64,000 bases of DNA, taken from NCBI RefSeq assembly GCF_964204865.1, contig NC_135259.1, forward strand, positions 2,108,001-2,172,000, written 5' to 3'. Made by a program: the position numbers and the translations under genes. Source of the DNA: Styela clava. Taxonomy: Eukaryota; Chordata; Ascidiacea; Stolidobranchia; Styelidae. This document shows positions 1-12,451 of this stretch, in pieces. The stretch's first letter is position 1. Each line of letters starts with the position of its first letter. Under the pieces are notes generated by a model. It was not told the DNA's origin. It searched no databases and was given only the letters and a program-made list of their open reading frames with translations.

Positions 1-414
1 GTCGGACTCTTCGCAACTGTAGAGTGGTTCACATTGTCGATTACCACTTACGATTGTTCAGGCATCTTAAAACAACTAACTGGCTAAATAATCGGATACT
101 TGAAATGGGCTGGTAAAAGGACAAGAGGCTGTGATTCTCCATATAATTAGTTTGGCTTTTCAAACCCTTTGTATAAATATGGAAATCCTATCTTATATCC
201 AAACCTAATGTGGCCAATGCCAAAATTAATGATCTGATGTTGTTCAAATCAAATACCCGAAAAGTACGAATTGGACCACAGTTCACCAGTTGAGTGGCCC
301 TGTTGTATAGAACAACAAATTTAGTAATAGCATATCAAATATTTCTAAAAAAAATTCTGGTCTTTGTTCAAAATTTTTCCATCAGGTACTAATACATTGT
401 GACACCTTCTATAC

Positions 415-850
415 CAGGGATGGCGAACCACTGACCCGCGTCGTTTTATTCGTGACCCACCAAGGCACGAATGAAATGAAAAAATGAATTTATATTTCCG
501 GGCCGGTATGATAATTTTCAAAACCCCTAATCTTGGACGCATGTCTGCACCGCTGTGTACCGATATTCAGCTATTGGCTCTGACATCGTTTATGATATAA
601 CAATGCAATTGATCTGGTAATTTTTCGCAACGTTTTTCGCAATTTTTCGTCTCTTTTGGAAGTGCACCTGCATGCTTTTTTAGGGGTAATACGAGAACTA
701 GATGCTACTTTGCATTTTATTAGTTTTTCATCCACAATGCCGCTGTAAAAACAAAATATTGCAGATTTGAAATAAAAACCTAGAAATCCGAAATACCAAT
801 GGGGCACCAATGTAAAAGTGCCTTAATGTGGTTGGAAGCAGATCGAGAAA
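415..850. mobile_element. Partial hAT copy related to the 7397-8253 element, reversed
   Basis: It starts CAGGGATGGCGAACCACTG, the same as the reverse complement of the right end of the 7397 element. It then follows it through GACGCATGTCTGCACCG and CTATTGGCTCTGACATCG. The second terminal repeat is not found; similarity fades near 850. Compared with the other copy it lacks about 19 bp inside the GGGTCAC repeats. Confidence 0.8.
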
Positions 851-1440
851 TATAACACTCTCATTCATGACTTGTTGAATTTAATTGAGAGTTTTTTCTT
901 AGTTTTGCTTTTTTTATCATGACTGGAACCATTGCAGCATTGCAGCAACGATATTCTCGTTGGAAGGTTGATTCCTCTCTTGAAACAATTGTTTTACATG
1001 CGTACCATGTTGTTTATCTTCTGAAATTCATTCGTACATGTAAGGCTGGCTCCTTGCTGATTCGAACAATTGTTATGTGTCCAAATCTACATTGAGTATA
1101 GTAGTCCAATAGCCAAAATTGTTTTTTTTAATTTGTAGGTCTTACTCCTCACTTTCAAATCTCATCATTTAAAAATTGATTTCACGGAAAAAAAAATTAA
1201 TTACTTTTATTTACTTCATTTTTTGTTTTGTTTGTTTTTTCAAATTTTGTGTCGTGAACTTCAACCATTTTTAATAATCATATTTTACTGTGAATTTATC
1301 AGCGTAAACTTGGAGGGGGCTGACTTCGATGACCGCATGGTCGTATCGCTCCTTCCAGTCTATACCGAAAAAAGCGTACTTTTTTATAGCCATTATTTAT
1401 TTATTATTATGACTGTTTTTTTCTGGTTGACGAAATAAAT

Positions 1441-1456
1441 CTCTCTCTCTCTCTCT
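1441..1456. repeat. (CT)8 microsatellite
   Basis: Eight CT units follow AAATAAAT. The sequence before it (about 1250-1440) could be the 3' tail of a retroelement, but I cannot show this. Confidence 0.6.
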
Positions 1457-1859
1457 ATTATATTACGCAAAGTATAATGATTGCTCTTGGATTAACAGTT
1501 GTAAGTAACATGTGACCTAAGTTAATAAAACTGTATAAATAACTTTTTTACAAAGTTTGTCCAAGTCATCAAGCGAAGTCCAATTCCATAGAGCCGAGCT
1601 AAAAATAAAGGTTTTCACGCCAGAAACGGTGCTAGAGATATTTATCAAATCTCCACAAAGGGAAAAATACAGGATAGTACTCTTATCAAGTCACTCTGAT
1701 TTCCATAGGCCCGATGAAAACGTAACTCAAATTTTGAATCAAATATAGAGTGGTGGTTTATATTTCATACTAAGAACGTTCTCAATAGTCACGTTCCCCA
1801 ATGAATTCCTATATTACTCTTGAAACTTGTATGGTATAGGCCCTATTGTATTTTTTTTC

Positions 1860-2043
1860 GTACTCCTGTAGTATGCGAATCGCGAACCAAATGGTGGACA
1901 CGGTAACATAGTATGTGTACCAGGTTATAGGGTTACGCCATAATTTCAGGTACAAATACTACAGGAGGTATGGCCCAATCCTTACCTGGTACACATACTA
2001 CGTTCTGGTTTCTGCCATGTTGGTTCGCATACTACAAGAGTGC
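1860..2043. repeat. MITE family copy A, composite palindrome
   Basis: Arms 1860-1924 and 1986-2043 are inverted copies of each other. Each carries CTCCTGTAGTATG-like and GTATGTGTACCAGG motifs, and a further inverted TACAGGAGG copy lies between. The inner part matches the end of the intronic MITE family described below. Confidence 0.75.
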
Positions 2044-2777
2044 CTTTTTTTTTAATTGGATGAACTTTTTTATTTATGTGTGTGTCACTGTATGTGCAAA
2101 TTGACTCATAGGTATTCAGACATGGAATATTGTTTATGCTGTTCAGTGACTATGGGCTTGCCATTTAGTGAATAATTCACAGAGTGGAATGGTTTTTTTA
2201 AAATAGAAGCAATAAAAAACAAAAGTAAATGGCTTCTTATAAGAATCATTTGTCTTCATCCACCAGATGTTTAAAAAAAATAGAACCATTGAGCCCAGCT
2301 ACAATAATTCAGTAAAACAGTTCAGGCATAGTTTATGAATAAAAAATTATATCATTTTCAATCAATTTGAAAAATTTATGCAACATGTTTCTACTTTTTG
2401 TTCATTTGTTTTAATGACTGTAAGAAACCGTGAATTTATTCAAGCTTTTTTGTCTGAATAATATGTATTTTAGAATGTCTTCGACTCTTCATCAATGTTT
2501 TCAGTATTTGAATAACCGTTTTGCTAACTGCTAAAATGCTAGTAGTTTTAAATTCCTTGTATCAGGATCCAATTTCTTTATATACTTCAATATATGGTTT
2601 TCTTGATAGTATCTCTCAAAACTGTAATACTATCTATTTCATAGGTTCTCAAATTGCTCCATATGTCGGAGAAACTGTCCGAAGGAGAATAACAGCATTA
2701 ATAAAATTCGACAACAGTAGCGTCGAAATGTGGCAACAAGGCAACAATTCAAAGATGGCATTATCTATATTCTATAC

Positions 2778-3223
2778 CAACCTACGGCCCGCGGGCCGGA
2801 TCAGGCCCGCGGAGCATTATAATCCGGCCCGCGACGCTCCACTAAATTATAGTAACAAAACATCCGTTTTGACGAATATATTTTTTAGACGAAATTATAT
2901 TATAACCTAACATTTATAAATTTCACAATTACTCGTTTAATGAGCATATAATTTAATTATAATTAAGCAAATGGCAACAAAACGCAGAAAAGTTGATGCT
3001 AAGTGCAAAGGGTTCAATGGCGCTGAAAATATTCAAATGGAATTTTATGAGATGCAATAAGGAAATAAATCTATATTTTATTCGAGAGATGTATCACTGT
3101 TTGATTTTTATTATAAAAAGTACCATCCGTTCGGTTTTTCAACTTTCTAAAAATATGTGCGGCCCGCCAATGACTTGCAACCTTAATTTTGGCCCGCGAG
3201 CGACAAAAGGTTGCCGACCCCTG
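2778..3223. mobile_element. hAT-type MITE (446 bp)
   Basis: The right end in reverse is CAGGGGTCGGCAACC, and GGCCCGCG motifs lie at both ends. Flanks are ttctatac and ttctatag (7 of 8 match). The left terminus has lost its first bases. Confidence 0.8.
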
Positions 3224-3231
3224 TTCTATAG

Positions 3232-3795
3232 CATTGGTTCTTAAACTGGGGTTCCAGTATGAACTGTCTATTTCTATACTATATATTTGACTATAGTCAC
3301 TTTGATTATTTCATTCCCGTTCCCCATTTAATTAACGCCGCTTGCGTGCTTTTCTACTGTTGGTATAAATTCTCGATAAATCTAACGTGGATGACCAGTG
3401 GACCGTGGATGATCTATTCGCTTTCTCGCGAATGTAAACCAGTCCTATCCCGATGTCGCTAAGATGGCACTAAAAGTGCTCATTCCATTTGCAAAAACTT
3501 ACGATTGTAAGGTAGCTTTTTTACGTTACTCCCTATTAAAACAAAATGTTGAAACAGAATGGACGTGAGACACGATATGGGAGTTGCATTATCCAAAACA
3601 GAACCCAAGATGGAAAAGATAGTGAGAACCAATTAGGTGCACCCATCTCATTGAACTGTTTGAATGTCATTCAATGGATGAATGCTTGATATACCGCGTT
3701 GCTATTTGCTTCCATTTCTTTAATGGACTGCGACTCTTCAGAAAAATTGCAAGGGGACCGTTTTGAATAATTTTTCAAAGATTTTAGAACCACTG
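3232..3795. mobile_element. hAT-type element (564 bp) next to the 2778-3223 copy
   Basis: Left end CATTGGTTCTTAAACTGGGG and reversed right end CAGTGGTTCTAAAATC match the CAGTGGTTCT start common in hAT elements. It begins directly after the target repeat of the neighbouring element. Its own duplication is imperfect (ttctatag / attatagg). Confidence 0.65.
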
Positions 3796-5181
3796 ATTAT
3801 AGGTTCCAATGGATAATTAATTATAAATTTATAATAGTTCAACTTCTTCACGGGATCCGTGGTTAGGAATCTTTGATCTATTGATTCTATTCAATACTAC
3901 AAAATATGGCAGACTAAAACGGGACAAATAGGCTCTATTCATTCCGACTATTGTATTTAGAGCCGTGCTTTTAAGTATCTTTTCAGGATTATCTCATCTG
4001 ACATAAATGTTTCTGTAACCTTAGTTATGTTCATCCAGCATTGTGGTGCTTAGCATATCACTTCTTTGTCTAACCAATGTTTTTTTATTCAGTCAGCAGT
4101 GCAAACTGGGCAAGGAAAACAAGAGACAATGGTGAGAGACCCAAAGAAGCATGAAACGCATGTGCTGTAATGTGACAAACAGTTTGCTATTCATATACGC
4201 ATGGAATTCGGTCAGAAGTCTGGGATTGAATGATATACTACAGATGAGACAGCTACTGACTTAAAAACGAGACTAGCTTAGCAAATAATGAACTATTTTA
4301 CCAGGAGTCATATATAAACGGAGTTTCTACCCGTGATGGAAAGAATTATAAACGTGATGCTGCATTACAAGTTAGCGATAAAGTTTGATTGGTCTGCATA
4401 GTGACTCGCTTGAAGATTTGGTGAATAGTGCATCTTGGTATTGATGTTAGGCCGGGTTCCTGTCTTGCCAGTCCTGAGATGTTGGATGAAAATGGTTGAT
4501 GTCACAGAGCGATCAGTCGTGATTAGGCTGTCAAATCGGATTTGTGTTACAATTCGAATAGCAGTGAAATAGAATAAACATGTGTTGTGGAATGTAGAAA
4601 AAATGCAAGGCGTGATTTTTTCGGGATGTTTGAACACCCAAGGCTTGGACATCATGCGAGTTCGATTTGGCTATCTTGTTTTGCTGTTTTTGAAAACATT
4701 TTACGTCATCGGTATTTAACACTAGATGCAGCTTTGAACAAAAGCTTGTGCTATTGGAGTTGGCCTCTTGATTAACTAATTCTTTTAATTAATGTCTCAA
4801 GTTTAATATGCCTTTATGGTAAAATGTGCAGAACTTACACTAAATACTGCTCTGTAATCAATGTGATGATTATTATTGTTCAGCCTAAAAAAAAAGCCAT
4901 TGTTAAAGATACTTTCTATCTTTTTAATTATTGTTGAATCTGTGATAATCCGTTTGCCTGGGTTTTTTTCTCTCTATGTATTCGAGACCGGTACTATTTT
5001 AAATGATTGTAAAAACTAATCTTGATGAATGTTTTGATTCTCAGGACTTGTCCACATTCAAAGGTACATGTGACCTAATGACACCACAATTTGTATAATT
5101 ACCTTTAGAATAAAATTGCTGACTCGTACATATACATTTTATTTCTATACATTAAACCGTAAATATCTCCGTTAGACCGAT

Positions 5182-5217
5182 TAGACCAATAAGCATATAT
5201 ACATGCTCATTGGTCTG
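5182..5217. repeat. Near-perfect hairpin palindrome
   Basis: Arms AGACCAATAAGCAT and ATGCTCATTGGTCT are inverted around a short AT loop. A small inverted-repeat relic or a cruciform-prone site are both possible. Confidence 0.5.
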
Positions 5218-5714
5218 AGTGACAAAAGTGTCTTAGTGGTCGCTATACCTTCATTGTTATGTCGCTCTTTATATCTTGCAGACGAGCCTATGTTACACAA
5301 AGTAAATATAACAAGGATGCTCGGGGAAACTTCCAGCCGCAAATTTTTCCCGGGGCCCAAACCCGAAAATTTAATAAGTGCGCCGTGGTCGTTAGAGCGA
5401 AGAGAGTGGAGAGCGCGATCTTCAATGTTTCGAGACCGTCTCGATCGTGCGGTTACAGAGTTCTGGAGTTACCGGTACTGAGTTATAGTTAATTGGAGCT
5501 AAAACTGTAAAACAAGCAATACTTATACCGTACTACTGCAAGCTGTACTGGTACCTGGTGTTATTTTTACATTTGCACAGTCTATCTGGAATCCGGCTAA
5601 ACGCCTATATCGCACAGTTCCTCGAGCATCTCTGCCTCTGACAGTCTGGAATGTTTCGTTGGCAGGTTGGGGATACCTACAGACCTACCCTGTGCTGCTG
5701 TGCCTGCTGCAGAC

Positions 5715-5740
5715 CTGCACCAAAAAGGTTGAGAACTAGG
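5715..5740. mobile_element. hAT terminal remnant
   Basis: Reversed, this reads CCTAGTTCTCAACCTTTTTG, close to the widespread hAT terminus CAGTGGTTCTCAACC. Only one end is seen. Confidence 0.3.
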
Positions 5741-6032
5741 CCTACTGATGGCAGGATGTAACGTTAGATCTAGATGCTTAATCAGTGGATAGCCTACCAG
5801 TACGGTACGGTAACTGTTGGATTGCCTCGATTAACTTTCTAAGCTGGGCTACTCGCATGTCGCATCTAATACGTATGTCAGTAGACTACCGCTATGTAAT
5901 ACCAGAATACTGTAATACAGTAACAATACCACATAGGCTATTTGTATTTGCAATGTGCCTGTCCAAAGTCAGTGCTGCAGTAAGTGCATTTATATCTCAA
6001 TACTGCAATACAGCAATACAGCCCAGTCTGGA

Positions 6033-6657
6033 TTTCATGGCCTTTTCGAACGAGAAATCGGGCGTGCAATCAGAAATTCCCGCGTGCAAATAAGAATTTC
6101 TGGCGTGCAATTATAGCTCACGGCGTGCAAAACAACTGCGCCCGCTAAACTGATTTCGAACTAAGATACCTCTCAATACATCCGCGTAAAAATAAGTTGG
6201 ATCATAGCAAAAATGGACGTTTGACCTTTGACCCCCAAAAACATCATTTCTATATTTTGTCACTAATTTTGAGAGTGTTTGTGCGACTTTAGATACCGGT
6301 ACTGTTCAGTACATCCGTGTAAAATTATTGTATTAAAAATACGCTGAATCAGAGCCATAACTGGCCAGCGTCGGTGAGGAGGCGATTTTTCTCACGGGAT
6401 TCCTATCATTCAACACGATATGGTGATTTTTGCTTCGCATTTTTCGATCAGGCCAAATCTTGCAAGCAAGTATTAGTCGACAATTGTAAAGTTATAATTT
6501 TTTGGCATCTTTATATTACTAGATTATTGATTTAAAAACTATTTAAACCGATTTACATTGGTGAGCAATTGCAAATTTTCGGCGTGCAAAATTGAATTCG
6601 CTCGCGTGCATTTTTGTGGAGCGCTAGCGCCCTCGGGCGTGCATCTGCCATGGAATC
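6033..6657. mobile_element. Inverted-repeat element with GCGTGCAA motif clusters (625 bp)
   Basis: Flanked by a 9-bp direct repeat, cagtctgga (6024-6032, 6658-6666). Ends carry a short inverted repeat around CATGGC. At least seven GCGTGCA copies cluster near the two ends and point inward from each side. No coding frame. A 9-bp duplication is seen in Mutator-like elements, but I cannot assign the superfamily, and the flanking sequence is itself repetitive. Confidence 0.55.
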
Positions 6658-7396
6658 CAGTCTGGAATACAGCAATAACTTATCTCAGTATCTTCAAATC
6701 TCTGAATCCAGATGACTAGATGATGTTGTCAAAGCTTTGTTATAGCAGTAACGGTATATCTGTATATTGAAATGAAAGCAATGAAGATTCACCAAATTTA
6801 TTACGTTCCGTTGTTATTATTATCATAATGTTTCTCATTATTCAGTTATTACTGCAGTACTGTATGATTATCGTTATACATAGGTAGTTTCTTGTTTTAT
6901 TTTAAAGGCTTTCCCCCGGTAGAATTTTTTGTAATTTTTTGGATAATTGGATAAATAATGTAATAAGTCGATTTCATGGTGTACAAAGTATTAGAAGTGC
7001 CGAAATCAGGCTTCAAAGCCATCAATACAATATATCTCCTTGGGTAAATGTTACTTAATTTGCTTTTGAATTTGCTTGTTCAATCTTTATTTTAAAAGAT
7101 GTATTTGTGCAAATCAGATTCGATTTGTTCATACCTCAATTGTATTGATGGAAATGAATAGGTTTGATATTTCACTTAGATTTAATTTTTTTTGTTGTGA
7201 AACCCTCCTGTGAATTCATGCTTGTTTACCAATATATCTGGCAACAGTGATTAGAGATATTATTGTTCAGCTGATTTTGATTCATTTTTCTGGCAATTGT
7301 GGCTATTTTGTTCCATCAATTGCCGGACTTCTGGCGCTGAGTTAAACATGGATATATGTAATTTAGTAATCTGTGAACGTTTAGGATGCCTTAGGA

Positions 7397-8253
7397 CAGG
7401 GATGGCGAACCTTTATCAATGAATGGGTCAAAAATCATATTTTTATCGCGGAACAGAAGAGAGTGGGTCACAGATATTTAATCAATGTTTGTATCTATAA
7501 GAAACATCTGAAACAAATCATAATACAACGGTTCTGTTAATGTTGGTGTAGTTTAGTGCTTTACTTTACAGCACTTTATCAGGAACTTTTTATGGCACTC
7601 GATCAAGGGTACGAAAACACACATGTGAATTACGTTGAGGATGATGCGGCAAATTATTTTACGGTTCCAAAGAGTTTGAAGGGAATTCCACTCTGATAGT
7701 GCTATAGTTTTATATCAGCTTTAACCATATTAAAAGCACTTTTACACTGCCCCATTGTTATTCCAGATTTCTAGGTTTTATTTCAAGTCTGAAAGATTTT
7801 GTATTCTCAACGGCATTGTAGGCGAGAAACTAATAAAATGCAAAGTGGCATCTAGTTCTCGTACAACCCCTAAAACAGTCTGCAGATGCACTTCTGAAGA
7901 GACAAGACGTTGCGAGAAATGAACATCAATTCGATTGTTATGTCATAAACGATGTCAGAGCCAATAGCTGAATAACGGCACACAACGGTGCAGACATGCG
8001 TCCAAGATTGGGGGTTTTGAATATTATCATAACGGAAATTAACAATTTGAATATAAGCGATCGCAGCCCTGACTGCCCAACTGACGGTACATTATAATAG
8101 TTTAGGTATTGTTAGATTAATTTAAGGCCGATTTTAATATTTTTTATCACTGATATGTTAGCATTTTTCTTATTTTATTCGTGCCTTGGCGGGTCACGAA
8201 TAAAACGCGGTGGGTCACTTTGTGACCCGCGGGTCAGTGGTTCGCCATCCCTG
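7397..8253. mobile_element. hAT element (857 bp), intact ends
   Basis: Starts CAGGGATGGCGAACC and ends GGTTCGCCATCCCTG, flanked by a perfect 8-bp duplication, ccttagga (7389-7396, 8254-8261). The right subterminal region repeats GACCCGC/GGGTCAC. No transposase frame is present. A related copy in opposite orientation begins at 415. Confidence 0.93.
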
Positions 8254-8272
8254 CCTTAGGATGTCAGAACGT

Positions 8273-8336
8273 CAGCCCACACTCGTGTGACGCTATCCCA
8301 CTAATGGGGATGGCAGCCCACACTCGTGTGACGCTA
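8273..8336. repeat. 23-bp direct repeat, two identical copies
   Basis: CAGCCCACACTCGTGTGACG followed by CTA occurs at 8273-8295 and 8314-8336. The unit holds a near-palindrome, CACACTCGTGTG. It lies just right of the hAT element at 7397-8253. Confidence 0.7.
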
Positions 8337-8339
8337 GCC

Positions 8340-9355
8340 CACACCCGTTTTTGTCAGGCCATACTAGGGGTAACTGGGCCGTGCTTGGTATTGTATTTGC
8401 GTTGTGTATATCAGATATGGTCTCTATATTGTCAAGAGTCACCAAGTTTTTATGTAATAACATTTACAAAGTCAGTAAAATAGTTGGTTAACCCGTTGAC
8501 GTCAGCCTGAGCAGGTGTGGGCTGCGGTAACCTTGGTTATCAAAGTGATGAGTGGATGTTCAATTACAGAATCCAGAATTTAGACATTCACCTTACCCCA
8601 CCTTACTCAGTTACTGGAATCACATTTTGACATTCGTCTACTTTATCAGGTGTCCACACTTTGATCTGCCAGTTTTCAGTAATGCTATTACTGTATTATT
8701 TACGGTACAGTATTATTGGTATATTTCCAGAACTCACTACAAATTTCATATCTGTTCTCTGTTGTAATGAGACATTTTTAATTCAGTCAAATCATTCGGT
8801 ACTGCAGTAAGTCTATCTTCAGATCTAGCCCATTCTTGTTCAGTTAAATAAATCGCTTCTATTTTATTCTAATTGTGCAACTCCTCCTCCTTTTTGCATT
8901 CAAATTGTATGTTTTTCTTTCGCGATTCTTTTTTTGAGGTGTTCAGTTTAGTTTTGTGAACATTATACACCTTGATTAGTAATTCTGGAATAAGCATTCT
9001 CACTAGTCACTTGCTCATATTCAAATGCAGAAATGACTGGAGTCATATGAGGGATTCTGAGATTCTAGTGCAGTACTGCTCCTGTGGATACCGAACATCT
9101 TACTCCATTTCTGATATTCAAGATCAGAGGTCGGGCAGTCATTTATCTGTTCATTGACCCACAGTAGAGTTCAGAACTTTGTATAACTTTGAACTGTAGC
9201 ATTGCATAGTCAGATAGTAGTTACTCTAAAAGCTATAAATTTATTGCTTAAAGAATAAAGATTTTGAATTTGTTCTGAAGTTATTAAGGTAATTCTGTAT
9301 TTGTTATTAATGGATTTGAATCACTCTACAAAAATAAAGACACCTATTTTGACTC
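8340..9355. other. Upstream region of ANAPC1
   Basis: AT-rich, with no repeat I can classify. TATAAAT near 9235 lies about 120 bp before the ANAPC1 ATG, but in this composition it is weak evidence for a promoter. Confidence 0.3.
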
Positions 9356-12300
9356 ATGAATAACTCCAGTAATCTACTGCGAACATCAACTTCTGTTAAT
9401 GCAATGATTGTCGCTCTGGAACCAGTGGAGTTTATACCCTATGGTCGCCATGCTATTTCTAATCATCCAGGTGAGCGATAATATCACAGTATTACTATGT
9501 CCCTCTTAGTGTTCTATCAATTTGCTCCTACCAAAAATTCACTATTACCTACCTTAAAAATAAGAAGGGTGGAAAAAAGAAAATGTTTTGTATGGTTTGA
9601 GAATGCACAAGAAATAGCATTTTGCAAATACAGTACCGGTAGCTGACCAATAAGTGAAAACAGAAATAGGTAAATGAGAGTTTTTTCTTCGCAAATTGCT
9701 TTAAATTTTTCAGGCCATCAGTGTTTGTCATATTGGTGACATCGAACAGTAATCAGTAATTTATTTTATCACCATATAAGAAATACACACTGTACATACA
9801 GAACGAGATAAGAAAAGAGAGGAAAATAATGCATTTCAGGGTAAAAAGGGATGCGATAAACCAGCATTGGTTATCGAGCAGCGACACCTATGAATAGTCT
9901 AACATTGGGTCATACAAGTTTAAAAAACAAACTCAATATAGTACTAAAGTGAGGAGTCGGACGCCAAAATACTGACATTGGCATAAATATGTTTGAAAAG
10001 ACCGGATATTTCCGGACTCACTAAGCAAACGACTCCGAACGCCGACTGGCGTTGAGAACTTAATGTAAACAACCTTATGCCACCTACTTCTGGATTATTT
10101 GAAAAAAAATTTGATATCCTGTTTTGTTTTATTTTCACAGGCCTTTCTTGTCTTCACTTGCATCAGTCACAAGCTCCTCTAAGATTAGATCGAAGTTTAA
10201 TCGGTTCTTTCAGCAAAGTTAGCTTGGATGACAGGAATAGGGTATAAATTTTCATATGGATGTATATAATTACGGATGCCATAGTTGTGAATGTTTTTAT
10301 TGAGATTACAATAATATGTATGTGTATAGGTAGGCCTACTGCATCGGTGTCTTACGTGAATATATATAATCATTGCCTAATTTATATTTATTTAATACAC
10401 ATGTAAATGTAATATATTTGGGATATTTTCAGGTTTCTGAGAGATGGCACCTGCGGAAATATGCAAATGCTGAAGAGGAATTATATATTTGTAAAAATAC
10501 TATAGTATGGAGTAGAGGATACAAAGTCATCAGTACATATACAATTGATTCACCTGTAATTCATGTAAGATATAATTCCTTCTAATTCTAGCTTTAAGTG
10601 GATGTCTTGGATGCAAATTGAATAGGCTTCTACTTTTTTTTTCTTGGATGATATTCATTCAATCATTTTGAACAACCTATTAACTGGAATGTTGAAATAA
10701 CCTGTCAATATGGTGTGATAGGTACTGCACTGTACCTTTATGGTCAGTTAGCACTGTTAGCAGTTTTGTTTTTTAGTCTGGTATCGTTTTTCACTGAATC
10801 CTGAATGCCAAAATCAAAGGATCATCATTCCCTTTATCGCTCGGAAGCTCTTTTCTTTTTGAAGTGCCTTTTTATTTTTGAAGTACTGATATTGGATATC
10901 AGATCAAAGTCAATTATGGTAAATAACATAATTGGCAGACCTTTTGGGTACAAATACATTAAAAAATATATTAATCCTGATGCAAAGTTAATACATTTCA
11001 TGTTTGAGAAGACCCATGCAACAGAAATTTTGAGCAAATAAGCGACCCCACAAAAAAATAAAATAAGCATAGCCATCCAATAAAATGCCGGAAAATATGG
11101 CATATCCAAAAATTAAACCAAAAATGTTTATTGACTTATGACAGGCTATTTGGTGTTCATTTGTGATTGATGGGGAAGATTCTCATATTCATGAATTATA
11201 TAAAAATACTGATGAACATGGTGAAAATAAGAAAAACGTTGAAGGATTTGTTGCAGTATCTGATGGAAGTTTGCATGTGTTTTCTCGAGAAGGAGACGAT
11301 TTTGTGACAGCATTGCCATTCCAAGTATGTGTTGTCAGTTGTCAAATTACAAATGAAAAGAAATTCATACCAAGTATCATAACATAAATCAACAGAAACT
11401 ACCCTTTTCATTAGCCAATTCCAGTGTATAGAAAATTCAAAACATTACAATCCTGTAATTAAAATTGTCCCACGGTCATATTTTAATTAAGATTTATCAC
11501 TGCATGAAATTTTGGTCAATTTATCGCAGGTTCGAAAAGTGTGGAACACTGATTTTGGACTCGTTTTTGAAAGAAATCAGAATTCAAGTGATTCAGCTCC
11601 ATCAGTATCATCATCAGATAAAGCACTAACTACTGTATTTTGTCTTCAACATCCTTTGCGAGAATTTGCTCCTGTGGTCAAGAAGTTTCAAGGTAGGAAA
11701 TTTTATTGGTGGTTCATACTCTTTAACTCATTTGGGTGCTGAGTAAATTCATACTTTTAATTGAGCGAATTTATATGAACATTGACTCAACAGTGCCTAA
11801 GAGAAAATTACTCACAAGAATCTACAAGATACGAGCATTGTAAACTTTCACAGTTGGGTACTAGTTTTTTAGGCACCACCATAATTTTATCCCCATTTTC
11901 TTTATCTTAAGTCTATTACGAGTTTGGAGACTGTCTGTGTCAGCCAAGTGAATTACTGCGTTCGGTAGGACCCGCTATGCAGTCTCGATCTAACTTGGCA
12001 AATAAAAATTTCATTTCCCCTTTGAAAATTTCTGTAGAGTAGGCGAACAAAATTGGTTACCTCAATATTGATACACACACTTCTGGATTGCTGATTTTTA
12101 TTTTGGAGCATTAAATTAAACAGAAAAAAGTCTGCTCAAATATTCAGCATTTTTTAAATCATTTCTAAGGATCAGGATGCTGTTTATTATGAAAACGCAT
12201 AGTCCGCCTTTGTATGTCATTTCCAATTTGTATGATCCTTGTATGATATCTTGATATATTTTTGACATTTAGGTAGTGTTCACTACATGAATCGTACACG

Positions 12301-12451
12301 TGAAAGTGTTGTTTTCTGTGAGGAAAATCTTCTAATGACATTTGACTCGAAACATGGACTGCACACAGTTTGGAAAATGCGGAGAATTGTGAATGATGAC
12401 ATTACTTCGTTGGATAATAATGTTGGCCAACAACAACAAATTCATAATCAA
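9356..12451 (+). CDS. ANAPC1: ANAPC1 exons 1-6: N-terminal beta-propeller, first part
   Basis: Exons: 9356-9470, 10141-10241, 10433-10564, 11145-11324, 11530-11692, 12273-12451 (residues 1-290). The protein starts MNNSSNLL and soon gives the conserved EFIPYGRHAISNHPG. Exon 3 has EEELYICKNTIVWSRG, equivalent to the human DEELYVAGNMVIWSKG strand. Exon 4 has SLHVFSREGDDFVTALPFQ. Exon 6 ends the first propeller section with LHTVWKMRRI (human VHSVWTLRRV). In APC/C structures this propeller packs against neighbouring scaffold subunits; that is family knowledge, not visible here. Intron 5 carries a reversed MITE copy and intron 6 a 2.15-kb hAT element. Confidence 0.95.

Larger units (their letters stand above)
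850..2770. other. Intergenic, no gene seen
   Basis: AT-rich sequence with the CT microsatellite and MITE copy A. Short open frames have no recognisable domains or convincing splice context. Confidence 0.5.
3796..6023. other. Intergenic, no supported gene
   Basis: Mostly AT-rich, with a GC-richer patch at 5290-5480 that stays open in two frames after a good acceptor (cttgcag, 5274-5280). I find no homology or partner exon, so it is not called. AATAAA near 5109 could end an unseen transcript. Confidence 0.35.

Noticed and set aside
8340..9355. Possible bacterial-type features (operons, CRISPR, Shine-Dalgarno sites) here or elsewhere in the window
   Set aside because: None seen. Gene structure is clearly spliced and eukaryotic.
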